From NCBI GenBank assembly GCA_003640385.1, contig RCAB01000751.1:1-22031 (forward strand): DNA of 22,031 nucleotides, in the 5' to 3' direction. The stretch comes from Setaria digitata (Eukaryota > Nematoda > Chromadorea > Rhabditida > Setariidae). Below, piece by piece: positions 19,701 through 22,031 of the stretch; the first letter of the stretch is position 1; each line of letters opens with the position of its first letter. The position numbers and the translations under genes were made by a program. Under the pieces are notes generated by a model. The model was not told where the DNA came from and ran no database searches. It saw only the letters and a program-made list of their open reading frames with translations.

Positions 19701-21952
19701 GTATTAGTAATATAAATTTCACAACAGATACTTCACAACGAAAACGTAAGTATCTTTTTTTTTTCTTCCTCTTTTCTTTTTTCTTTTTTACTTCAAAAAT
19801 TGTATTAAAATATAATTTGAAAGAATTATTTAAATAAAATTATTGTATGATGAACATTTATGATATATTGTTGAATATTTCACATGCTTTAATTTGTAAA
19901 ATGTCATTAATTTGTTGAAAGTAAGAGTAGTTCGTTGCTGTTTTTTCATTGTGCCTAAATTAATTTGAAAAAGCAAAAAAGTGAATGATAGGATGGAGCA
20001 TGAAAATTAATAATTTATTCATCTTTTTATTTTTTATTTTTTCCACTTTTATAAGTTATTATAGTCTTAATTGAAAATGTATGACATTTATATTGTTTTA
20101 AATTACAGGAAAGAAATGGACTTGGAAAGAAATCGCTGAAAAAGTGAAACATACAAATAAACCAATTAGCCATTCACTTTTACGATTGGATAACAATGAG
20201 GCTGATAAATTAGCACAAGATGCATTTATGTGTTAGTATAATTAATTAAAATTATTCAACGATTTTCTAATTTTCTAAAATTTGTTTACTTTCATTTTTA
20301 TTTTCCTCTTTATTTTTTATCATCTCATGTCAAGTACAATCGTTAATTGTTCTATGAATTGGCCTCAATATACGGTAGATTTTCATTTCTCTGTTTATAT
20401 CAGGTAAGAATTGAATGTAAGGAAAAATTTTGAGGAATTTGAAAAGATAATGATAAAAATAATGTAAATTGATTTCTGTGAGTGAAGAAGCAAGATTATT
20501 ATATCATTTTTTTTTTTTTGTCCTGTAATGTGATGCAGTATACTGTAAAAGGAGTGCAATATTTTACAGTACATTCATTATCTAAGTTACCAGAAGTTGA
20601 AATGCGTTGAGAAAATAGTCTGAGCTAATTATGATAGATTAAAAAAAAAAAGTAATTAATGCATTTGAATTAGCTATTTTCTACTTTTTCTTTTCTTTGT
20701 GCATAAAGTTATAAATTATGTTATACAGTATGCTGCTACTAGCTAGTGGTTACGATACATGCGTGATCCAGGTTAATTTTAATATATAATAATTAAAATA
20801 AGATAAAAATAACACACTTCTACTAGTCATCTTTTTTTTTTCTTTTGCATCTAATATTATAAATTATATTATACTAATGAAGATATTTTACATATCAATA
20901 AATTGGTACATTTTATATGCTATTTTATGAACTAGCAAGTGTAACTATACTTTTGTATACTCAAAAATTTTAATATTTTATATACTAATAAATGTAAATT
21001 AGATATATCATGCTAAAGGTATATAATGAGCGGATTACGGTAAAATGGAATGCATACAAAACAACGAGCATTATCATTAAAATAACGTTGTGAAAAAGAA
21101 AAAAAAACGAATTTATTTTTCTTATCAAATTTTATTTCCTTTTCCGTTTCATTTCTTTCAGGTATCATGCGTTATATGGGTGATGAAAGTTTAAAACGTG
21201 GCCAAACCTTAACTGATTGCGTTTATGAGCTTTTAATGATTTGTCATCAATATCAACCACTTCGTGATGAAGTTTACTGTCAAATTATCCGTCAAACAAC
21301 CAACAATAAAAGTTCAAGGTAAAAGGAAGAAAAAAAAAGGAAAAAAAAAAAAAAGGAATGTGATTAGAAATGTATTAAAATTTGTCAAATAATGATTACT
21401 ATATTAGAAGAAAGGATGTAGAAAATGCGAATTTAGTTGAATAAAAATATAAAATTAAAATTTTTTTTATTTCATTAATTCAATTATGTAATTATTATGC
21501 ATTTTATACACATGTCTGTCTCTTTCTTCTCTTTATTTTTTTCTTCCTTTTCTTAAAGAAAAAAGTAACGTTAATGAAGGAAAAAAAAAAAAAAAAGGAA
21601 AACGAAAAAAACAATAATTTCAATTACAGAGCAAGCACGTCGATTCGTGGTTGGCGTTTATTTTCAATTTTAACAGCATATTTTGATTGTTCATTAGTAC
21701 TGAAACCATATTTATTCAAATATTTAACCGATATGGCAAGTGATCCAAGAAGAGCTTATCATGGTATATACATTTATTGGTTAATTAATTATGCTGTAAT
21801 TTATTTTATTATCTTATTATGTTTGTTCTTTTTTCTTTCTAAGTAATTAATTTTCAGGTACCGCACTTATTTGCTTACAAAATTTGATAAAAACATTTAA
21901 ATATGGTGGTCGACAATTTTTGCTTAGTGGAAGTGAAATTGAAGCAATAACT
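147..21952 (+). CDS. Class XV-like unconventional myosin tail, partial gene (26 exons seen, open at both ends)
   Basis: Seen: 26 exons can be joined with matching splice phases at every junction, giving 1117 codons without a stop. Residues below count from the first visible codon. Residues 1-595 are a low-complexity linker rich in Gln, Asn, Ser, Thr and Pro. Residues 596-805 are a conserved block ending in a FERM F3-like lobe. Residues 806-876 are an SH3 domain, 877-897 a linker, and 898-1117 a MyTH4 domain. Known: motor-IQ-MyTH4-FERM(degenerate)-SH3-MyTH4-FERM is the class XV myosin order; these are actin motors that deliver cargo to the tips of actin protrusions. Inferred: the motor, IQ motifs and first MyTH4 lie to the left and the last FERM to the right. 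No other motor class that I know places an SH3 between two MyTH4-FERM units in this way, apart from the related class VII. Which C. elegans hum gene is the orthologue cannot be settled here. Confidence 0.85.
406..478 (+). CDS. Myosin tail exon 2, copy A
   Basis: Acceptor TTTTAG and donor GAAG|GTAATT bound a 73-nt exon reading QSQQCMTTTVNYATQAMM and onward, ending in phase 1. An identical 73-nt exon lies at 555-627 beyond an N at 489. Using both would add 146 nt and run into a stop (the second copy would be read in phase 1 and hits TAA), so only one belongs in the transcript. Confidence 0.6.
555..627 (+). CDS. Myosin tail exon 2, copy B (duplicate of 406-478)
   Basis: This copy is identical to 406-478 over all 73 nt and has the same acceptor and donor. 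It is an alternative to copy A and not an addition. It connects in phase to exon 3, with G+GA completing a Gly codon. It is most probably an assembly duplication around the single N at 489. Confidence 0.6.
718..854 (+). CDS. Myosin tail exon 3 with polyglutamine tract
   Basis: Acceptor AATTTAG and donor CCG|GTTAGT bound a 137-nt exon. It reads GRMLSSN, then a Gln run broken by one His and encoded by mixed CAA/CAG, then HLYSNSSLTDGTFTN and a VMPVMVP ending. It completes the split Gly codon from exon 2 and ends in phase 0. The Gln tract is probably length-variable and disordered. An in-frame ATG at 723 is not needed as a start, because the frame continues from upstream exons. Confidence 0.7.
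855..1392 (+). other. Intron 3
   Basis: Bounded by GTTAGT and TTTTTTAG. AT-rich. A good-looking TTTCAG at 1151 is followed by eight codons and a stop without a GT, so I see no exon here. Confidence 0.6.
1393..1457 (+). CDS. Myosin tail exon 4 (linker)
   Basis: A TTTTTTAG acceptor is followed by MMCMSPTPTTTVTACLSPMP, and the exon leaves through AAA|GTTTGTTTG, a nematode-style donor, in phase 2. It is Thr/Pro/Ser-rich with no domain. Calling it an exon rests on clean splice sites and on phase agreement with exons 3 and 5. Confidence 0.6.
1458..1940 (+). other. Intron 4
   Basis: AT-rich with poly-A runs; nothing beyond splice signals is seen. Confidence 0.55.
1941..2181 (+). CDS. Myosin tail exon 5 with decapeptide repeat
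   Basis: The acceptor is taken as TTTTAAG ending at 1940, because the CAG eight bases upstream (1931-1933) would bring a stop (TAG) into frame. It reads KSITASDILHSDDRTLSPIP, then an Asn/Tyr-rich stretch, then three copies of a ten-residue repeat (TMTSNTYGND, TMTSNTYGNG, TMTSNTYRNG) preceded by a degenerate copy. The donor GAG|GTCCTT keeps phase 0 into exon 6; the stronger-looking G|GTATTA at 2165 would create a stop at once. The 80 codons look disordered and polar. Confidence 0.6.
2050..2166 (+). repeat. 30-bp coding minisatellite
   Basis: Three full 30-bp units start at 2077, 2107 and 2137, with a degenerate unit at 2050-2076. Each full unit carries TGACGTC and, in all but the last base pairs, TACGTATGG. 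The repeat is in frame and encodes the decapeptide TMTSNTYGNx. Confidence 0.85.
2450..2690. repeat. Degenerate 20-30-bp repeat in an intron
   Basis: Loose, repeated variants of TGATATCAGGTTAAT-x-AGTTAA occur here: ACATCAGGGTTGATAAT, GATATCAGGTTAATTC, GATACCAGGCAAATAA, GACATCAAGTTAATGAG and TATCAGATTTATGAGC. The spacing is irregular, which suggests an old decayed minisatellite. It sits in the 684-bp intron between exons 5 and 6, which otherwise shows nothing. Confidence 0.45.
2866..2910 (+). CDS. Myosin tail exon 6 (45-nt small exon)
   Basis: A strong TTTTCAG acceptor and ATT|GTAAGT donor bound 15 codons in phase 0 (HNPDDLSCSSTTMII). The excellent splice sites and length divisible by three support it; it could be optional in the transcript. 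Confidence 0.6.
3160..3254 (+). CDS. Myosin tail exon 7 (linker)
   Basis: An ATTTTTAG acceptor is followed by RSSPLPETAQSPTNLDEKSR and onward through a Pro/Ser/Thr-rich stretch. The donor CTCG|GTGGCT gives phase 2, which exon 8 completes as CGA (Arg). Base composition is clearly richer in G and C than the flanking introns. Skipping the donor would reach a stop (TAA) about 28 nt later. Confidence 0.6.
3255..3690 (+). other. Intron 7
   Basis: AT-rich, many ATTAATTA motifs, no coding signal. Confidence 0.55.
3691..3775 (+). CDS. Myosin tail exon 8 (linker)
   Basis: The acceptor is TTTGCAG and the donor AAA|GTAATT. It completes the split Arg codon and reads YVGPVDPRTNECLKSPPLTS and onward, ending in phase 0. 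Pro- and Lys-containing linker with no domain recognised. Confidence 0.65.
3887..4001 (+). CDS. Myosin tail exon 9 (acidic linker)
   Basis: Acceptor TTATAG, donor TCAG|GTTTTT, phase 0 to phase 1. It reads DQNQPESDQLAYNRNQFGP and continues with an acidic DENCYYD stretch. It sits only 111 nt after exon 8, a short intron typical of nematodes. Confidence 0.65.
4002..4581 (+). other. Intron 9
   Basis: AT-rich with long pyrimidine stretches toward the acceptor; nothing else is seen. Confidence 0.6.
4582..4781 (+). CDS. Myosin tail exon 10 (proline/arginine-rich linker)
   Basis: Acceptor TTTTCAG, donor TTG|GTATCA. It completes a Gly codon and encodes 66 further codons with Pro-rich stretches such as PPLRRTQPYFRSQPPRSPSP and LPRLVPIPETE. 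The PxxP-like stretches could bind an SH3 domain, possibly the gene's own, but that is inference. Confidence 0.7.
4782..5189 (+). other. Intron 10
   Basis: Contains the 68-bp duplication around the N at 5055. The short open frame across that duplication is Lys/Asn-rich and not supported as coding. Confidence 0.6.
4987..5123. repeat. 68-bp direct duplication around the N at 5055
   Basis: Positions 4987-5054 and 5056-5123 match over 68 bp with one difference (CGGAAAAG versus CGAAAAAG), separated only by the N. It lies in the intron between exons 10 and 11. Same assembly-join pattern as at 489. Confidence 0.85.
5190..5327 (+). CDS. Myosin tail exon 11 (linker)
   Basis: A strong TTTTCACAG acceptor and AAA|GTAAGT donor bound 46 codons in phase 0. 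It reads NIYGSSAIKNANNGSMMHDD and continues through LRTVVELENDGLRRIHGK. The second half is charged, probably helical, and more protein-like than the earlier linker exons. Confidence 0.7.
5709..5780. repeat. AAAT tetranucleotide microsatellite
   Basis: A run of AAAT units with occasional interruptions (GATAAAT, GAATAAAT) follows a poly-A run and leads into the 76-bp minisatellite. Confidence 0.8.
5795..6066. repeat. 76-bp intronic minisatellite, about 3.8 copies
   Basis: Units beginning GTCAAAAAAATAAATAA start at 5795, 5871 and 5947 (period 76). A shortened last copy, lacking GTC, starts near 6008. Each contains ATTAACAGTAATAATAATAT, or a one-base variant in the last copy, and closes with TTGAGTA. 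It lies directly upstream of exon 12, and the sequence at 6107-6130 (ATTAAACAGTAATAATGATA) resembles its core. Confidence 0.8.
6143..6352 (+). CDS. Myosin tail exon 12 (basic linker, ends uncertain)
   Basis: The frame is open from HQQRPEFDDEVPRGTARRHH through ILSPAVQKLYKKKKE. The acceptor CCTCAG at 6137-6142 gives the required phase 0; the nearer-looking ACAG at 6111-6114 would put TAA TAA in frame. Three phase-0 donors are possible: AAG|GTTATC (exon end 6304), GAA|GTGAAA (6352, chosen because the extra residues look coding) and AAT|GTAGAT (6379). A minisatellite lies just upstream. Confidence 0.55.
6668..6935 (+). CDS. Myosin tail exon 13 (helical region with two Gln tracts)
   Basis: Acceptor TTTGTAG, donor GATG|GTAAAA, phase 0 to phase 1. 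It begins LEGRREAFGEWVMEMDGS, continues with a charged and probably helical AEIAAYQDQLSKLQQEQQQQ stretch, then Asn/Gln-rich sequence with a pure seven-Gln CAA run, and ends VLSYCGQDG. The Gln runs are likely polymorphic. It is the last linker exon before the conserved block. Confidence 0.75.
6936..7326 (+). other. Intron 13
   Basis: AT-rich with long A runs at 7115-7160; nothing else is seen. Introns 12 (6353-6667), 15 (7727-8235), 16 (8438-8845), 18 (9186-9696), 22 (19746-20108) and 24 (21319-21629) are alike: homopolymer-rich, each 300-510 bp, without a further feature. Confidence 0.55.
7327..7406 (+). CDS. Myosin tail exon 14, start of conserved block
   Basis: Acceptor TTTTTAG, donor CAA|GTAATC. 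It completes the split Gly codon and reads YQSDQQRERPAVQYIQQPW and then NLMIRKQ. The WNLMIRKQ-IF element that runs into exon 15 resembles, from memory, a conserved segment of class XV myosins between the first MyTH4 and the SH3. Confidence 0.75.
7591..7726 (+). CDS. Myosin tail exon 15, FERM-like block
   Basis: Acceptor TTATTTTAG, donor TTGC|GTAAGT, phase 0 to phase 1. It reads IFHPNEQLGEEQEIDLIFAQ, then IISDCRKPKAFQIHSSERD. The amphipathic LIFAQII helix and regular composition mark a folded domain, probably the degenerate first FERM region of the myosin XV tail. Confidence 0.8.
8236..8437 (+). CDS. Myosin tail exon 16, entry to FERM F3-like lobe
   Basis: Acceptor TTTTAG, donor TTAC|GTGAGT. 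It reads RNYRVPPVALDNPQMIMLDV, then ARRWPFYFTVQFPVMD and HVRRTLAIHETGLT. The RWPFYF start followed by a strand ending in a GLTVL turn (completed in exon 17) resembles the PH-fold F3 lobe of FERM domains. The phase-2 end is completed in exon 17. Confidence 0.85.
8846..8905 (+). CDS. Myosin tail exon 17 (60 nt, F3-like lobe)
   Basis: Acceptor TTTTAG, donor CAG|GTATGT. It reads VLSQDDSDNKMSLNILDHF and splits a Ser codon with exon 18. It continues the beta-rich F3-like fold. Confidence 0.8.
9035..9185 (+). CDS. Myosin tail exon 18, end of F3-like lobe
   Basis: Acceptor TTTGCAG, donor AAG|GTGAAG. It reads SYADIIDLQVDNSRRQLRLQ, then a strand (LILRTHH) and the closing helix AQEICSLIEKMM. The alternating strands followed by an amphipathic C-terminal helix are the usual end of a FERM F3 or PH-like lobe. 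It ends in phase 0. Confidence 0.85.
9697..9780 (+). CDS. Myosin tail exon 19, first half of SH3 domain
   Basis: Acceptor TTTATAG, donor CAG|GTAGGT, 28 codons in phase 0. It reads VRIYVRAIADYVTNEPNLLS, then FVKGDIIQ. AIADY stands where the canonical ALYDY motif sits, followed by the LSFxKGDII strand typical of SH3 domains. Confidence 0.9.
9997..10125 (+). CDS. Myosin tail exon 20, second half of SH3 domain
   Basis: Acceptor CATTAG after a long poly-T run, donor CAG|GTAAAT, 43 codons in phase 0. It carries the ligand-face motifs QWLYGRIGNHFGNLPANYV: the conserved Trp, the G-x-x-G turn and the PxNYV 3-10 helix. Together with exon 19 this makes a full-length SH3 of about 65 residues. Partners of this SH3 would be Pro-rich peptides. 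Confidence 0.92.
10126..11387 (+). other. Intron 20 with a less AT-rich island
   Basis: A 1.26-kb intron between the SH3 exon and the linker exon. Most is homopolymer-rich. The stretch 10861-10960 is richer in G and C (ATCGTCGGAGCG, GGGCGCAATTAAG, TGTTACGCAC) and starts with the candidate microexon. Confidence 0.6.
10861..10887 (+). CDS. Possible 27-nt microexon between SH3 and MyTH4
   Basis: Seen: a TCGTTTTAG acceptor, nine in-frame codons (KEISDNRRS) and a GTAATT donor, in phase 0 with both neighbouring exons. It lies in a less AT-rich island inside a 1.26-kb intron. Inferred: an optional microexon that would add nine charged residues after the SH3. It could be chance, since short phase-0 frames between AG and GT are common. 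Confidence 0.35.
11388..11450 (+). CDS. Myosin tail exon 21 (SH3-MyTH4 linker)
   Basis: Acceptor TTTTTAG, donor TTG|GTTAGT, 21 codons in phase 0, reading LIDSQPVMDPSISTSIQFDD. It joins in phase to exon 22, which lies 8.1 kb away. It is the last exon before the giant intron that holds the nested gene. Confidence 0.75.
12927..12950. repeat. CTT trinucleotide microsatellite
   Basis: Near-perfect run of TTC/CTT units in the giant intron, 38 bp after the N at 12889. Confidence 0.85.
13049..13096. repeat. Compound GT / TGTC microsatellite
   Basis: Sixteen GT units (13049-13080) pass straight into TGTC units (13081-13096), followed by more TCTG-like sequence. Potentially a polymorphic marker. Confidence 0.9.
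13348..13435. repeat. 88-bp imperfect AT palindrome
   Basis: The left arm starts TATATAACATATACATATAT. The right arm ends with ATATATATGCATATGTTATA, its inverted complement with one mismatch. The centre is an alternating TA run. The strand could fold as a hairpin or cruciform. It lies about 0.8 kb before the nested gene. Confidence 0.75.
13866..13919. repeat. 27-bp tandem direct repeat
   Basis: Two adjacent copies of AATTTAGAATTATTTAG-R-ACGAAT (13866-13892 and 13893-13919) differ at a few bases. They lie about 0.3 kb upstream of the nested gene. Confidence 0.8.
13974..14081. repeat. 14-bp perfect inverted repeat upstream of the nested gene
   Basis: TCGTCCTCTTTTCT (13974-13987) and AGAAAAGAGGACGA (14068-14081) are exact inverted complements with an 80-nt loop. 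The second arm ends 150 bp before the nested ATG. The arms are purine/pyrimidine-biased. Confidence 0.8.
14211..14225 (+). promoter_or_regulatory. Candidate trans-splice (spliced-leader) acceptor of the nested gene
   Basis: The sequence ACTTTATCAATCAG ends 5 nt before the ATG at 14231, a spacing typical of spliced-leader addition sites in nematodes. The pyrimidine content is only moderate, so this is a candidate and not a firm call. Confidence 0.4.
14231..15283 (+). CDS. Nested intronic gene: Gly/Ser/Tyr/Arg-rich protein with Cys-Cys-Cys/Trp C-terminal tail
   Basis: A single uninterrupted 350-codon frame on the same strand as the myosin, wholly inside its 8.1-kb intron. Function not recognised. 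There is no signal peptide or membrane helix. Residues 1-45 are His/Gln/Ser-rich. About 46-75 hold a Gly run followed by a basic RRPRRSRSLDNR stretch. About 85-170 are Gly/Tyr/Thr-rich. Further basic Ser motifs follow (RTKAQSLSPVR, HRSESVRRNP), resembling basophilic kinase sites. The last 32 residues differ sharply in style: KYYKFHCCCLSFRWPPW, then acidic and Pro residues, then IYRRT-stop. The Cys triplet (residues 325-327) could be a palmitoylation or metal site; this is inference. The start is chosen because TAA lies in frame at 14201, an AG acceptor lies 5 nt before the ATG, and -3 is A. The exon is markedly richer in G and C than its surroundings. Alternatives are an alternative last exon of the myosin (disfavoured, because that acceptor reads out of frame) or the 3' exon of a larger gene. 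Confidence 0.75.
   Translation: MDYHHNSYRQHRSRVQPRMQQQLSPLHRSTELNHSTSAIEPGNGTGSGSYFGTSGIGNYGGGGGDRRPRRSRSLDNRKEWFFSSDDYGFPATGTEERGTSGAVRYHSRQQQRNYDYQPYLSVSTGYGTGYRGTYDGRHGTEQYFDNLVTLQSNPTESDWDALDRSIRNYRDDPGTEQIGVTVRRTKAQSLSPVRVGGGNYGSSSKSKRYNFPTYFQRHSSTTAGATGVPQSSIPIHRSESVRRNPNDFPGSSTLQDEMEFATERGMMNYYRGGNTNQQPSEYYGAGTGPITVPNTMRGRTVIPRGTMTGTGNYGFGARKYYKFHCCCLSFRWPPWAFEEVEPPQPIYRRT
15716..15729. repeat. 14-bp perfect palindrome CCATGGTACCATGG
   Basis: A self-complementary sequence about 430 bp downstream of the nested gene's stop codon, in otherwise AT-rich DNA. It could be a dimeric protein-binding site or chance; no function is shown. Confidence 0.7.
16687..16716. repeat. 30-base poly-A run
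   Basis: An uninterrupted run of A, one of the longest in the window. It is followed by GAGAAAGAAAAA with no target-site duplication or retroposed body recognised beside it. It is probably a homopolymer tract whose length is unreliable. Confidence 0.8.
17077..17094. repeat. CT dinucleotide run
   Basis: An almost pure CT run inside a longer pyrimidine tract (17051-17100) in the giant intron. Confidence 0.8.
17457..17717. repeat. Old 29-bp minisatellite
   Basis: Units of 29 bp start at 17571, 17600, 17629 and 17658 with the pattern CATCCAGTTxAATACxxTTTTCTGTAATT. A 31-bp variant follows at 17687. More decayed units containing TTCACCGTA and TTACCGTAA extend back to about 17457. Confidence 0.75.
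19595..19745 (+). CDS. Myosin tail exon 22, start of second MyTH4 domain
   Basis: Acceptor TTTATAG, donor AAAC|GTAAGT, phase 0 to phase 1. It reads DYVGSTFFDPTDPDNKFTMM, then QFAILYFRRPKG. The M-x-FA-x-x-YFR-x-P element is the first MyTH4 helix signature. The following stretch is a Ser/Thr-rich loop. Confidence 0.9.
20109..20231 (+). CDS. Myosin tail exon 23, MyTH4 domain
   Basis: Acceptor ATTACAG, donor T|GTTAGT. It reads RKKWTWKEIAEKVKHTNKPI, then SHSLLRLDNNEADKLAQDAF. This matches the MyTH4 segment with the K-x-T-x-x-PI-x-x-SLL pattern. The phase-1 end gives a Cys codon with exon 24. Confidence 0.9.
20232..21161 (+). other. Intron 23 with a recursive-splice-like site
   Basis: A 930-bp intron inside the MyTH4 domain. 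At 20402-20409 a pyrimidine-rich acceptor abuts a strong donor (TTTATATCAG|GTAAGAA). A short hairpin lies at 20541-20571. No exon fits. Confidence 0.55.
20541..20571. repeat. Short intronic hairpin (10-bp stem)
   Basis: TACTGTAAAA, an 11-base loop and TTTTACAGTA form a perfect 10-bp stem in the intron between exons 23 and 24. It is too short for a microRNA precursor. Confidence 0.6.
21162..21318 (+). CDS. Myosin tail exon 24, MyTH4 core
   Basis: Acceptor TTTCTTTCAG, donor CAAG|GTAAAA. It reads CIMRYMGDESLKRG, a helix ELLMICHQYQPLRDEVYCQI and IRQTTNN. I-x-RYMGD and LRDEVYCQIIRQTTNN are the hallmark MyTH4 motifs, which makes this the most diagnostic exon in the window. Confidence 0.95.
21630..21763 (+). 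CDS. Myosin tail exon 25, MyTH4 domain
   Basis: Acceptor AATTACAG, donor CATG|GTATAT. It reads RASTSIRGWRLFSILTAYFD, then LVLKPYLFKYLTDMASDP. The RGWRLFSILTAYF helix is the conserved MyTH4 'GW-L' element. Confidence 0.93.
21858..21952 (+). CDS. Myosin tail exon 26, end of MyTH4 (last visible exon)
   Basis: Acceptor TTTTCAG, donor ACT|GTAAGC. It reads GTALICLQNLIKTFKYGGRQ, then FLLSGSEIEAIT, and ends in phase 0. The C-LQ-x-LIKTF-KYGGR helix followed by a P/S-x-x-EIEAI segment is where MyTH4 passes into the FERM domain, so a FERM should follow just beyond the window. Confidence 0.92.
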
Positions 21953-21980
21953 GTAAGCATTATAATAGATTATTGTCGGC

Positions 21981-22031
<51 letters not shown>
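21981..22031. repeat. TTA trinucleotide microsatellite, cut by the window end
   Basis: A pure TTA run begins 28 bp after the donor of exon 26 and continues to the last base. Its full length is not visible. Confidence 0.9.

Noticed and set aside
20335..20403. A small exon ending at the GTAAGA donor at 20404
   Set aside because: In the only phase that fits the neighbours the frame meets TAG at 20378-20380, so the site is better viewed as recursive-splice-like or cryptic.
1..22031. tRNA, rRNA, CRISPR array, DNA transposon or retroelement
   Set aside because: I saw no T-loop/acceptor-stem pattern, no regularly spaced conserved repeats with unique spacers, and no transposase or reverse transcriptase motifs in any frame.

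Overview
The window looks like nematode nuclear DNA. It is very AT-rich and full of poly-A and poly-T runs. Its genes are cut into short exons by introns that end in TTTTAG or TTTCAG and begin GTAAGT, GTTAGT or GTTTG. A filarial-type parasitic nematode is my best guess from this style, but that is inference; the sequence gives no species name. Three single N bases mark joins in the assembly.

One large gene runs left to right through the whole window and continues past both ends. I can chain 26 exons (147 to 21952) whose splice phases all agree; they sum to 3351 nt, or 1117 codons. The order of parts is: a long low-complexity linker rich in Gln, Asn, Pro, Ser and Thr (exons 1-13, 147-6935); a conserved block ending in a degenerate FERM F3-like (PH-fold) lobe (exons 14-18, 7327-9185); an SH3 domain (exons 19-20, 9697-10125); a short linker (exon 21); and a MyTH4 domain (exons 22-26, 19595-21952). 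This is the tail order of class XV unconventional myosins, which carry motor, IQ motifs, MyTH4, a degenerate FERM region, SH3, MyTH4 and FERM. The motor, IQ motifs and first MyTH4 would lie left of the window and the final FERM right of it. Such myosins carry cargo along actin to the tips of protrusions.

Most introns are about 90 to 1300 bp. The exception is the 8.1-kb intron between exons 21 and 22 (11451-19594). It holds a second, nested gene on the same strand: an uninterrupted 350-codon frame (14231-15283) for a Gly/Ser/Tyr/Arg-rich protein that ends in a striking Cys-Cys-Cys / Trp-Pro-Pro-Trp tail. I do not recognise it. The myosin reads from exon 21 to exon 22 in the same phase without it, so I treat it as a separate gene, probably trans-spliced. 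The same intron holds most of the microsatellites, an 88-bp imperfect palindrome, a 14-bp inverted repeat just upstream of the nested gene, and an old 29-bp minisatellite.

Other points of interest: two possible 27-nt in-phase microexons at the SH3-MyTH4 junction; a 30-bp coding minisatellite encoding a decapeptide repeat; a 76-bp intronic minisatellite that resembles the splice acceptor region next to it; a recursive-splice-like site; and two single-N joins flanked by direct duplications that look like assembly errors, one of which duplicates an exon. I saw no tRNA, rRNA, CRISPR array or recognisable transposon.
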